This document shows, piece by piece, positions 10,106 to 19,471 of a DNA stretch of 64,000 nt. The notes below the pieces were generated by a model that saw nothing but the letters and a program-made list of their open reading frames with translations, had not been told where the DNA came from and ran no database searches. The translations under genes and the position numbers were made by a program. How positions within the stretch are numbered: the stretch's first letter is position 1; every line of letters begins with the position of its first letter. This DNA comes from Auricularia sp. M13 (lineage: Eukaryota > Basidiomycota > Agaricomycetes > Auriculariales > Auriculariaceae). The DNA is taken from contig CM073199.1 in assembly GCA_037042915.1 (NCBI GenBank), positions 3,472,001 to 3,536,000 of the forward strand, in the 5' to 3' direction.

Positions 10106-12460
10106 ATGACACGACGTAGCCGCTGGGCTGCTTCGATGAGCAGAACGGAGCGGACGTCAGGGCGACACAGGGAATCGCCCTGTGCCAGCTATTCTACCTC
10201 GATGACAAGAGCCCCGCCGCGCGCGCGAGCCGCCAATTTCCGCCCCATTTCGCCTCCTCCAAGCCAGCCACTGTCCACGCCCCAGAGGCGACCTATATGG
10301 GCTCGCCGTCCTTCCAAAATACGCTCCCTTATCCTGAGTCGGCCTCTCTTCGCCGTCTACACGTACAGAGCCGCACTTGCCCACGAAAGTGTCACGCAGA
10401 ACCTCCCACCCACGCGCAATCACGACTCGCTCACGGCCTGCTTCCCCAAGATGTTTCTCACGACGATGAGTGCTGACGGCGAAGGTGTGTCCCATACGGT
10501 AGAGATAACCCTGGCCGACACTGATCACACGGGCACAGCGGCCGAGGACATCATCCTTATACCTGAGACGCAGCCAGAGGGGCCAGCCGCAGACCAGCTG
10601 GAGCCCACGACAGTAGCCCCTCTTCTCCCATCGTCGCCGCCCGTCGGCCAAGCTGTGCTCCCTGAACAGTCGCCCACCCGCCCAGCGACGACTCGAACGG
10701 CGGAGGAAGCGGCCACGCCTAGTGATCGCGAAAAGGCACGCCAGCTCGCCGAAGAGCGACGCGCGAGACGCCGTCTCTCGGTCGAAGGACTCGACGACGC
10801 CAACTGGCCACCGCTGCAGCGTCAAGAAGCGGGCGCGGACGTAGCCCGGGGCGCCAGCAAAGCCCCAGCGCAAAGGCCGATCGCGGGACGCCCAATCGCG
10901 CTGCTGCCGCGCCAGGCAGCAGTGCAACGTCCTCAAACCCAGCCAGCGGAAGCGGACCGCGATCACCGCGCCCTCGAGTCAGCGCCGAAGAGCCCAGTCA
11001 CGAGATCCATCGACTGGTCGCGCGTTCCGGAGTCAGCTCCGCGCAGATTCGGACCACAGATCCCCGCACACCTCCGCGAGCCAGAGCAGGGCGAACAACG
11101 CCGCGGAAAACCACTCGCAGCGACGCCAGTCTTGGTACACGACATGTTCGCAGAGGCCGACCCAGCGTGGCCTGCAAAAGACCCATCACGCCCAGCCCCC
11201 CCCAACTCGCCATCTGAACAGCGCCTGCAACGTCGTCAAGACAAGTCGACGGCTCGGACGGGGCAACAGCCAGGGCAACGAGGATGGCCCACGTACCCAG
11301 ACATGGACGTCGACGACCCAATCGCCGAGGACGAGAACGACGTCCCCCTCGCAGACCTCCCAGCAGCACAGCCGCAGCGCACGTTCTCGTCCGACGACGA
11401 CATCGTGGAAGACACCGAGGAGGAAGAGGTGGAAGACACCGACAATGAAGATGCGGACGACGACTACGAGCTGCACCCCGCTTTCAATGAGCGCAAAGTC
11501 CATGTCGCATCGAACGGCAACAACCGCCGCATCGACGGCATGGCCGCCAACGCTCACCTCGCCAACCTATGCCCGACACAGAAGTCGGCGTGGACAGACC
11601 TCAAGAAGCCGAAGGTGGTGTTCGTCTGCGACAGCATTGGAGGCCTGGACCCATCGTCGATGCACCCCTTGGCGGCTATTCAGAAGCTCGCCAAGGCCGT
11701 CAAGGGTGCCCTACCGACGAGCAAGCCGCAGGTAACGCGCGCAGAGACAGACCCGCGCAGCAACAAGCCCGTCCGCAGGAACACGTTCCTCCTGACCGGC
11801 ATAACACGCCAGCAGGAGGACGCGCTCTGTTACTGCCGGCACTACGTCCTGGACAACGCATGTATTACGACCTTCCGTTTCACCGTGCTTGCCTCGAGCC
11901 ACCTCGGCACCGTCACCAATACTCAACTACGCGGCGAACACTTACGCGAGAGCATCAAGCCGTCATGGGGGACGAACCCGAGCTTCCGCGCCCCGCTGGA
12001 AAAGTTTGCGTTGCGCAACAAGGTTGGAGCAGAGCTGCTGATACGCGCTGTCCTCGACTCCGTCTCAATCCGCTCGCTCACCACGACGGCAAGCACGGAG
12101 TCGATAAAGGAATACAACGTCCACGCGGACGTGGACTTCCTGCCGCAAGACCTGCTGACGGAACTTCGGGACGCGGTGCGCAACATACTCATCAGACACC
12201 CCTTTAAAGGACACGGACGCATGCGCAAGCAGCCCTGGGACTGCTCCGTCTGCGGGAGCGCCGGACACCCCACGGGCAAGTGCCCAACCGCCCGCATCGA
12301 CGGTTGGACCAACGCGCACGGCGCAACGTCGTCGTCGAACGGAAACCACGCAGCAGGCAGCAGCGCCAACGGTGCGCGAGGACGCGGCGGTCGCGGAGGC
12401 GGCGGACGCGGCGGCGCTGGCCGTGGAAATGGGAACGGCTACCGTGGCCGTGGTTTCTGA
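10106..12460 (+). CDS. LINE ORF1: gag-like RNA-binding protein with CCHC knuckle and RGG tail
   Basis: Open frame of 784 codons. A likelier start may be the Met at 10451 (MFLTTMSADGEG), because the first 115 residues are low-complexity. Order of parts: Pro/Ala/Glu-rich disordered region; acidic block near residues 425-455 (DDDIVEDTEEEEVEDTDNED); a conserved-looking domain around residues 480-700 (ICDSIGG-like VFVCDSIGGLDP, then FLLTGITRQQEDALC); a CCHC zinc knuckle CSVCGSAGHPTGKC near residue 715; and an RGG-rich tail (GRGGRGGGGRGG). In LINEs such proteins coat the RNA and are needed for retrotransposition. No premature stop is seen. Confidence 0.82.
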   Translation: MTRRSRWAASMSRTERTSGRHRESPCASYSTSMTRAPPRARAANFRPISPPPSQPLSTPQRRPIWARRPSKIRSLILSRPLFAVYTYRAALAHESVTQNLPPTRNHDSLTACFPKMFLTTMSADGEGVSHTVEITLADTDHTGTAAEDIILIPETQPEGPAADQLEPTTVAPLLPSSPPVGQAVLPEQSPTRPATTRTAEEAATPSDREKARQLAEERRARRRLSVEGLDDANWPPLQRQEAGADVARGASKAPAQRPIAGRPIALLPRQAAVQRPQTQPAEADRDHRALESAPKSPVTRSIDWSRVPESAPRRFGPQIPAHLREPEQGEQRRGKPLAATPVLVHDMFAEADPAWPAKDPSRPAPPNSPSEQRLQRRQDKSTARTGQQPGQRGWPTYPDMDVDDPIAEDENDVPLADLPAAQPQRTFSSDDDIVEDTEEEEVEDTDNEDADDDYELHPAFNERKVHVASNGNNRRIDGMAANAHLANLCPTQKSAWTDLKKPKVVFVCDSIGGLDPSSMHPLAAIQKLAKAVKGALPTSKPQVTRAETDPRSNKPVRRNTFLLTGITRQQEDALCYCRHYVLDNACITTFRFTVLASSHLGTVTNTQLRGEHLRESIKPSWGTNPSFRAPLEKFALRNKVGAELLIRAVLDSVSIRSLTTTASTESIKEYNVHADVDFLPQDLLTELRDAVRNILIRHPFKGHGRMRKQPWDCSVCGSAGHPTGKCPTARIDGWTNAHGATSSSNGNHAAGSSANGARGRGGRGGGGRGGAGRGNGNGYRGRGF

Positions 12461-13918
12461 TGCCCACACCCAAGTGCCCCTTCTTGCACCCCTCGCCCAC
12501 TTTACGTCTTGACATTTCCCTGCTCTGTCCCGCTCGCGCCCCTCTCTCACAAAAATGCCAAAGGCACCGCCCGCCCTAACGGGAATCCCTCCACACTATA
12601 GATCCCTTCTTGACGCGGCCCAACCCCTTCCCAGTCCCACGCCTTTTCTCCGCGAATATAAACTGCAGCTTGATGCGAATATGAGGCCGGAATGGTGTGA
12701 AGGAAGAAGCCAATAATAGGCACCAGAATTGCCCAATGCGGGTTGAATTTTTTGACACTGACAAAGTTTCACACAGCTCCTGCACCGTGAGCCCCTACGC
12801 CGACGCACACATTGTGACCCCCTGTGCAGACATGCACACTGCGCCATCGCGGGGATTGCAGTACATGTACCGGCGGGATAGATCACTGTGAGTACACCTG
12901 CATGAAAATTACGGTGTGCATGCCGGTGCGCAAGAAGGAAACGCACCTGCCGGTGCGAGACGGGAGGGAACGTCCTGCGCGTGCCGGCGCGTGAAGTCTC
13001 AAAGTTTACGCCGCCGCGAGAAATCGCAATGCGCGTGCCGACACGAGGGTGCGTCAGCGCGAGAGGTCATAGAGGGAAAACTGTCGGCCCGTGGGGTCGC
13101 GGCGCGTATTTATGTCGATGCGAGAGCGAGCAGGCGCGGGGAAGTGTACCCTCACGCCGACATACGCGCCGATTTTCCTGTGCGCTGGCACGCACCGCGG
13201 CCCCCTGCACAGACACAAGTCCCACGATTTGCCGCGCCCGTACACACACCACGAACACCTGTGCTGGCACACATACCACGGATACTCATGCAGGCGTAAT
13301 CTTACGCCGGCAAAATGCTCCTCAAGGGGCCTTCAGACTACTTCGTAAGCATATCACGTCGTATTTTCCTGTAAGCCTCAACGGGCTGGACTAACCGACT
13401 ACTTACTTCCGGATACACCCGACTTAGTATTCTCGGATCTATATTGTCGATAACTACGGCAGATCCGATCAAACCTCAAAGGGGCCCAACTTCAGCAGAT
13501 CCCAGACAGCAGGACTATAAGATCTGGTAGCCTTGCACTCATGTTCAGACATGCAGAAAGAATGTTTGGAATGTTTCTGTCTAGTTTAGAAGTGCTCAAT
13601 CAGGTTGATAAAATTCCGGAAGGTCAAAGCCGACCAACTAACTAACCCACGTGATATCACGGGATCAAATCCTGATGCCCCCTTTATATACAAACGCACA
13701 TTTCCCTATCCTAGATAGAGTTGCACGGTGCCCTGAACCGGCAATGGCCCTGGCAACCTCAAACCTCGGCTACGCACAATCCTAGCTAGTGCCCTCCTGC
13801 CGCCTAATTTACTGACTTTCGGGGACAGGAAGCAGCGGGAGAGAGCGGAGGTCTATTTAGACCAAGAGCAAGCCGCGCGGAGACGCTGAAGCCTGATGGA
13901 AATCGCACTGTCCGGACG
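12461..13918 (+). other. Spacer between LINE ORF1 and ORF2, no gene seen
   Basis: 1.46 kb without a credible ORF, which is long for a LINE inter-ORF gap. The stretch 12915-13140 repeats short motifs such as TGCCGGTGCG and CGTGCCGRCRCG in loose tandem. The rest holds nothing I recognise. Confidence 0.6.
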
Positions 13919-16900
13919 GTGCGAGTAGTACTGACTGGCATAGCTCACCGTGCTGGCCGGCATGCCAGCTGTGCGAGATGGGTGCGCTGGCCCCTCTCTG
14001 CAAGATTTACAGCGCGAAGCCCAATTATCACCAATAACTCATCTCAGGTGACAATCGATCGGTCTGGTTACACGTTCCAGAGCACCGAACCAGAGGTTTC
14101 TGATGCTGCCCTTCCCTCTGTGGATGATGGTGCTCAGGAAGCAGGAGGCAGCGCTTTGGGGGGAGAGTTCGTGATGAACAACATTCTAACGCCAGAAGGC
14201 TGGCGTCAGGATTCGCATCAGGCTGGTGAATCCAGTACTAATGCAAGCGACCTCACTATGCCGCGATCAGTGGCAGGGTCGAGCTCAGCATATATACAGA
14301 CACCATCTGATGCTGGGAATAACTACTCAAACCATGCAGTATTACCAATAATGCAGGATAACCAGACACGCTCAAAAAAGAGCACCAAAGCCTATATCAA
14401 ACTGGCCTCTGAAAATATGAAGGGCCGGGGCACGCAGAGGATAGCAGGCAGCATCAAATGGAAAAAGATTGCAGAAGACATTCGCAGTCACAAGATCGGA
14501 ATCATGGCCATTCAGGAGACCCACCTCGATGCACAGCACTTAGATGAAATTCATCGCTACTATGAACATCTTCATGTAGAAAATACTGCGCTGCCAGCAA
14601 ACCCCACGGGTGCGGGGGGCGTTGCGCTGGTCTTCAACAAGCTGCTCACAAATTATCGCACTATTGACACTCATGTCCTGGTTCCAGGCAGAGCAATAGT
14701 GTGCAAAATCGAATGGCACAGGGACTCTAGCCTGGTCGTCCTCGCCATATACGCGCCCACCACTGCCAAGGCAAATAAAGAGTTCTGGGAGACTCTAAAA
14801 AAGACTCTCAGGCATGCAAAGGGCAAGATTCCCAAACCAGATGTCATGCTGGGAGATTTCAACCAAGTGGAGGACCCCATCGATCGCTTCCCTGCAAAAT
14901 TGTCAAAGATTGATTCACCTCAGTCTTTCGAAGACCTCAAAAGATATCTGAAAGTCACAGATGGGTGGAGAGACGCCTTCCCTGACAGCATCGAATGGAC
15001 ATGGAGGAACATGCCCCTGTCATCCATGTCTCGCATTGATAGGATCTACTTGACCAACAAAATGCGCGCGGTCAGCAGACAGTGGGAAATTAATGTGTCG
15101 AGCATAAATACATACGATCATAGCAGAATCTCAGTTGAGTTAGTGTGCAGAGATGCGCCAGACATTGGCCCTGGACGCTGGACCATGTCTGAGAACCTAA
15201 CAAGAGATAAGATTTTCATGTCAGAGGTGTACAAACTTGGCAAAAGCGCCCAGTCAGAGATGGACACCGTCGCCTTCTTAGGCAGGACAGCATTCAACAA
15301 CCCCCAGCGTACCTGGGAACGTCTGAAAGAGCAGATAAGAAAGGCAGCCAAGGCCAGAAGCAAAGATCTTAATTGCGCCAGGCGCACAAAATTGACAAAA
15401 GCGCAAGAACGGAGAAACTCTGCCAAAACCTGCCTGAGAGCAGCATCCTCGCCTGATGAAATCACAGAGGCAAAAGCGCAGCTCAGAAAAGCTGAAATGG
15501 AGATCTACAATCTACAGGACAGCTCGCACACCTCCATATTCCAGAACAGATCAATACGTGTCTGGCTGGAAGCAGAGACCATGTCCAAGTCCTGGTTCAG
15601 TTGGGTGAAAAGTAAAAAACCGCGTGATACCATGATGCAACTCAAGCGCCCAGGGTGTGAACCAGCACAGTATGTTCTGGAATCACGCGATATGGCAGAT
15701 TTGGCCGGAGAATACCACAACTCGATCCAGTCCAAAGATCTGGACGTAGATGAAGCTGCGCGCTCAATGGCCATAGAGCACGCTTTAGATCATCTGGAGC
15801 GTCGCGCAGATGCAAGTGCGCGTGCCAAACTAGCAGCTGTAATATCAAGAGAGGATGTAACAGAATCTCTGGCGTCCTCGAAAAGTGGGAAAGCTGCTGG
15901 CTTAGATGGCCTCATATATGAACTCTGGAAAGCCATCCACAAGCAGTTCTGTAAATCCAGGGGCAAAGAAGATCAAACCTTCGACGTCGTGGGTATGATG
16001 ACAATGGTCTTTGAAGATATTGAACTCCATGGCTTAGACGCAGACTCCAAATTCGCAGAAGGCTGGCTGTGCCCCTTGTACAAGAAGGGCGACAGAAGTG
16101 AGATCGCTAATTACAGACCGATCACTCTTCTCAACACAGACTACAAAATTTACACCAAGGCCTTGGCGCTCAGGCTGGCTAGCATTGCGCCCCAGCTCAT
16201 TCATGAGTCTCAGGCTGGCTTTGTCCAGGGTCGCAGTATCACAGACCATTCCAAAATCACGAGTCTCATCCTTGATTACGCTGAAGCCAAGGAAGAAAAT
16301 GGTGCCATTGTGGCACTGGACCAGGAAAAAGCTTATGATCGCATAAGACATGACTATCTGCACAGGATTCTTAAAGCCTTTGGCTTCCCAGAGCACTTTG
16401 TAAATGCGGTCAGGACGCTGTATGAAAATGCTTTCACTGTGGTCATGATCAATGGCTTCGCAAGCAAAAAGTTTAGAGTTACCAGAGGCGTCAGGCAGGG
16501 AGATCCGCTCTCCTGCTTGCTTTTTAACTTGGCAATAGAGCCGCTCTCAGCTATGCTCAGACGCTCTGAGCTGCAAGGCTACAAGATTGATGGCATTGAG
16601 GGCAAACTAATCGCCACATTATATGCAGATGATACAACAGTGTACATGAGTGAGAATGACTCTTACCAGCGCCTCTTCCAGATCCTGGACCAGTGGTGCC
16701 TTGCAGCAGGTGCTCGCTTCAATGTGCAGAAAACTGAAATCGTTCCAATGGGTACAAAAGAGTACAGGACACAAGTCCTGGTTTCGAGATGCCTCAAAGA
16801 TGGGGACCCTGCCATCCCAGACTCAGTGCGCATTGCCAGAGATGGCGAACCCATTCGCATACTTGGTACCTGGCCAGGCAATGGAGTGCAGAATGTGAAT

Positions 16901-19270
16901 GCCTGGTCCTCCATCCAGGACAAAATTGCTGAAACTCTACAAAGATGGGAAAGTAAGCGCCCCTCGCTGAATGGCAGAAGCATTATATCACAGGTTGTGG
17001 TAGGTGGATTTACCCAGTACCTTACTGCTGCCCAAGGCATGCCAACCAAGCTGGAAAAACGCCTGGATAAAATGACGCTTGACTTCCTCTGGGCAGGCTC
17101 TCGCCGCCACCCAATTAATATGGATACTCTGCGCCTGGGTAGAGACCATGGAGGTCTGGGTCTGTTCCACACTGAGAGCAGAAATGATGCGCAATACCTG
17201 AAATGGGTGGGCGCATATATCAAAAATGATGAGAAGCGTCCAATGTGGACCTACCTGGCAGACTTCATCTTCAGAATTGCTATCATCAACAAGGACAAGA
17301 AATGGGTGCCAACCGACGCACGCATCAACCCCTTCCAACAGGTGTGGCGACCCAACAAGCAGAAACTACCTTTCATCTTGCAGCAAATGGTGAGGGTTGC
17401 AGCTAAATATAGTGTCGCCCTCGATGCGCCTCAGATCCCAGAGCACATAAAGGAAGATATGCCCATATGGGCACACCCAGCCATGGGACAACCAGATGTT
17501 CTGCGAGAATATAGGAGAGAAGTGCGATGCCTAAAGACCTCTCACGCGGTCTGTACGGTTGAAGATCTCGAAGAGATAGCTGAACCTGATGACTTTGACC
17601 ATGAGGAGTCTAGTACCTGCATATGCGACAATTGCATGACTGACAGAACAGAGGGCTGCAAGAACCCCTTCAAATGCCAGGAGTTTGCTCGTGACATACT
17701 GAGCGAGCTTGCGCCCAAGTGGAACACTGCGACCACACAGGCTGAAGTAGACCCCAGCATGTGGGAAACTTTCGTAGAGGGTCGCATGGAGGCAATCCAG
17801 ACTGGTGAACCAATAATTTTCGACCCAACCCTACACCAAGGGGATGACCTGGCCAGCTACTACAGAGCTTTCGTGGACACAATGGCCCTCAGTGGGAGAG
17901 GGGTGACAGATACCATATGTGATGCGGCACCTGTACGACCACATGGAGACAAGGATGCAGAGGCTGTGGAAGTGGTCGTCTGCGGTGCGATCATAAATGG
18001 AGATTCAGCAATCGCCAAGGGCGGCTTTGCAGCATATTTTCCAGAACACGATTTCGACGACAAAGTGGGCTTCTGCCCAGGGGATACACACTCCTATGTG
18101 CGCAGTGTAGCCATAGCAATAAAGATGGCAGCAACAACGGCACCAAGACATCGCCCTCTGCACATGATCAGCACCAGTGCAGCAGTGGTAAGAATGCTCA
18201 CCCTTGATTTATCCAAGCATGAGTCCACTGGATGGATGGACTTGCCAAATGAGGCAGACGCCATGCGAGCAGCGGCTGCAGCTCTGCGTGCCAGAGGTGC
18301 ACCGACCTCGTTCACATGCATAGCCAAGAACAGAGTCAAGCACTGGCCACAGGTTGGAGAGGCAAGAAAAATGGCCCTTGTGGCTGCAGAAGTGGGCCCG
18401 CCTTTTGACTTGGACCTCGAGGAGCTGGTGCCCTTTGATAAGCCTGGGCTCGCAATTGCAAATATCACTCAGAGAGAAGCACATAGAGCCATAAAATGGC
18501 TTGCCCAGAAAAAAGTCAAACAGCGAAAAGCGACTCTGGAAAATCTCAAACTAATAAAATGGCGTGTACATCATGCGACAGACTTCATGCCACTGGAGTC
18601 CCAGTTCTGGCAAAGTCTGCAATCCAAAAACCTCTCGCGCAGTGTGCGCAACTTCCTCTGGAAAATGGCCCATGGTGCGCACAAAGTTGGCGACTATTTC
18701 AGCAAAATGCCAGAACCATGGGCGTCATATGCCACATGTCCATCATGCCAGGAAACTGAGACCATGGAACACATCCTCCTAAAATGCGAGAGCTCAGGTT
18801 TTGAAACAGTATGGGCCTTGGCCCAGGACTTCCTGAAGAGCCGCAAGATCAACATAGACATAGACATCGGGGTTATCATGGGTTGTGCAACCATGCGAAT
18901 AGGACACATGGGGTCTGCAAGAAATCGTGCGCTGGAGCGCATCTTCTGCATTATTGTGTCAGAATCCGCCTTCCTGATCTGGAAGATAAGGTGTGAAACC
19001 CGTATTGAGCACGCTGAGGATCCAGACTGGGTCATGCCAGAAGAGGAGGTGACCAAGAGATGGAAGAAAATGTGCGAATCACGTCGCGTGCAAGACAAAC
19101 TTCTCACAAATAAACACCGTTACAAGACGAAGGCGCTGTGCAATGTATTATATGAAGATACTTGGATAGATCGCAGTGCCAACCCTGATTACTGGAAAGC
19201 ACAATTTTGGAATAAACAGACCGGTTTTTTAGTGGGTACGGGGAATGACGCCAGGAATGGTGTCGGTTGA
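13919..19270 (+). CDS. LINE ORF2: APE endonuclease, reverse transcriptase, RNase H, zinc fingers
   Basis: Uninterrupted frame of 1783 codons ending TGA at 19268-19270. Landmarks by residue: endonuclease QETHLD near 199, LGDFNQVE near 311, SRIDRIYL near 371 and YDHSRIS near 399; reverse transcriptase NYRPITLLN near 731, ALDQEKAYDRI near 799, RQGDPLSCLLFNLA near 859 and the catalytic YADDTTVYM near 902; a CxxC/Cys cluster CICDNC near 1233; an RNase H-like region near 1345-1480 (GGFAAYFPEHD, then NEADAMRAAAAAL); and a terminal zf-RVT motif CPSCQETETMEHILLKC near 1607. APE endonuclease plus RNase H fits the Tad/I group of fungal LINEs. The N-terminal 130 residues are Ser/Thr-rich and the true start may be a later Met. 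Confidence 0.93.
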   Translation: MRVVLTGIAHRAGRHASCARWVRWPLSARFTARSPIITNNSSQVTIDRSGYTFQSTEPEVSDAALPSVDDGAQEAGGSALGGEFVMNNILTPEGWRQDSHQAGESSTNASDLTMPRSVAGSSSAYIQTPSDAGNNYSNHAVLPIMQDNQTRSKKSTKAYIKLASENMKGRGTQRIAGSIKWKKIAEDIRSHKIGIMAIQETHLDAQHLDEIHRYYEHLHVENTALPANPTGAGGVALVFNKLLTNYRTIDTHVLVPGRAIVCKIEWHRDSSLVVLAIYAPTTAKANKEFWETLKKTLRHAKGKIPKPDVMLGDFNQVEDPIDRFPAKLSKIDSPQSFEDLKRYLKVTDGWRDAFPDSIEWTWRNMPLSSMSRIDRIYLTNKMRAVSRQWEINVSSINTYDHSRISVELVCRDAPDIGPGRWTMSENLTRDKIFMSEVYKLGKSAQSEMDTVAFLGRTAFNNPQRTWERLKEQIRKAAKARSKDLNCARRTKLTKAQERRNSAKTCLRAASSPDEITEAKAQLRKAEMEIYNLQDSSHTSIFQNRSIRVWLEAETMSKSWFSWVKSKKPRDTMMQLKRPGCEPAQYVLESRDMADLAGEYHNSIQSKDLDVDEAARSMAIEHALDHLERRADASARAKLAAVISREDVTESLASSKSGKAAGLDGLIYELWKAIHKQFCKSRGKEDQTFDVVGMMTMVFEDIELHGLDADSKFAEGWLCPLYKKGDRSEIANYRPITLLNTDYKIYTKALALRLASIAPQLIHESQAGFVQGRSITDHSKITSLILDYAEAKEENGAIVALDQEKAYDRIRHDYLHRILKAFGFPEHFVNAVRTLYENAFTVVMINGFASKKFRVTRGVRQGDPLSCLLFNLAIEPLSAMLRRSELQGYKIDGIEGKLIATLYADDTTVYMSENDSYQRLFQILDQWCLAAGARFNVQKTEIVPMGTKEYRTQVLVSRCLKDGDPAIPDSVRIARDGEPIRILGTWPGNGVQNVNAWSSIQDKIAETLQRWESKRPSLNGRSIISQVVVGGFTQYLTAAQGMPTKLEKRLDKMTLDFLWAGSRRHPINMDTLRLGRDHGGLGLFHTESRNDAQYLKWVGAYIKNDEKRPMWTYLADFIFRIAIINKDKKWVPTDARINPFQQVWRPNKQKLPFILQQMVRVAAKYSVALDAPQIPEHIKEDMPIWAHPAMGQPDVLREYRREVRCLKTSHAVCTVEDLEEIAEPDDFDHEESSTCICDNCMTDRTEGCKNPFKCQEFARDILSELAPKWNTATTQAEVDPSMWETFVEGRMEAIQTGEPIIFDPTLHQGDDLASYYRAFVDTMALSGRGVTDTICDAAPVRPHGDKDAEAVEVVVCGAIINGDSAIAKGGFAAYFPEHDFDDKVGFCPGDTHSYVRSVAIAIKMAATTAPRHRPLHMISTSAAVVRMLTLDLSKHESTGWMDLPNEADAMRAAAAALRARGAPTSFTCIAKNRVKHWPQVGEARKMALVAAEVGPPFDLDLEELVPFDKPGLAIANITQREAHRAIKWLAQKKVKQRKATLENLKLIKWRVHHATDFMPLESQFWQSLQSKNLSRSVRNFLWKMAHGAHKVGDYFSKMPEPWASYATCPSCQETETMEHILLKCESSGFETVWALAQDFLKSRKINIDIDIGVIMGCATMRIGHMGSARNRALERIFCIIVSESAFLIWKIRCETRIEHAEDPDWVMPEEEVTKRWKKMCESRRVQDKLLTNKHRYKTKALCNVLYEDTWIDRSANPDYWKAQFWNKQTGFLVGTGNDARNGVG

Positions 19271-19435
19271 TTCTCAAGCCCCACACTACCCCAACAGGTG
19301 TGCTAAAGGCTATTTTTCCGGTCGGTGTCGTCGTTTCATACGGACTGTCTTCCAGTCCTAACTCCAGCAGCCCGCCAAGGCGGGCAAGGATGGGCAAGGG
19401 ATAACTATGTTATTCTAACCCTATCTGACGCTCCA

Positions 19436-19436
<1 letters not shown>

Positions 19437-19468
<32 letters not shown>
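19437..19468 (+). repeat. Poly(A) tail of the LINE, 32 nt
   Basis: Thirty-two consecutive A residues directly before the right copy of the 15-bp target duplication. They mark the 3' end of the reverse-transcribed copy; such long pure tracts decay quickly, so the insertion is recent. Confidence 0.95.

Positions 19469-19471
<3 letters not shown>

Larger units (their letters stand above)
6620..19468 (+). mobile_element. Full-length LINE unit (Tad-like), 12.85 kb, recent insertion
   Basis: A 15-bp direct repeat, GAGATGTAGCTCCTC, flanks the block at 6605-6619 and 19469-19483. The 3' end is a 32-nt poly(A) (19437-19468), so the + strand is the sense strand. Joining the flanks restores continuous MULE coding (EELHL followed by KRKRSD), so the whole block entered as one unit or grew by nesting inside one. 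It contains a gag-like ORF1 (10106-12460) and ORF2 with endonuclease, reverse transcriptase and RNase H regions (13919-19270), both open throughout. The first 3.5 kb is not usual LINE sequence: it holds a 200-codon ORF with its own TATA box and an antisense TATA box. A perfect duplication and intact ORFs imply a young, possibly active copy. Confidence 0.85.
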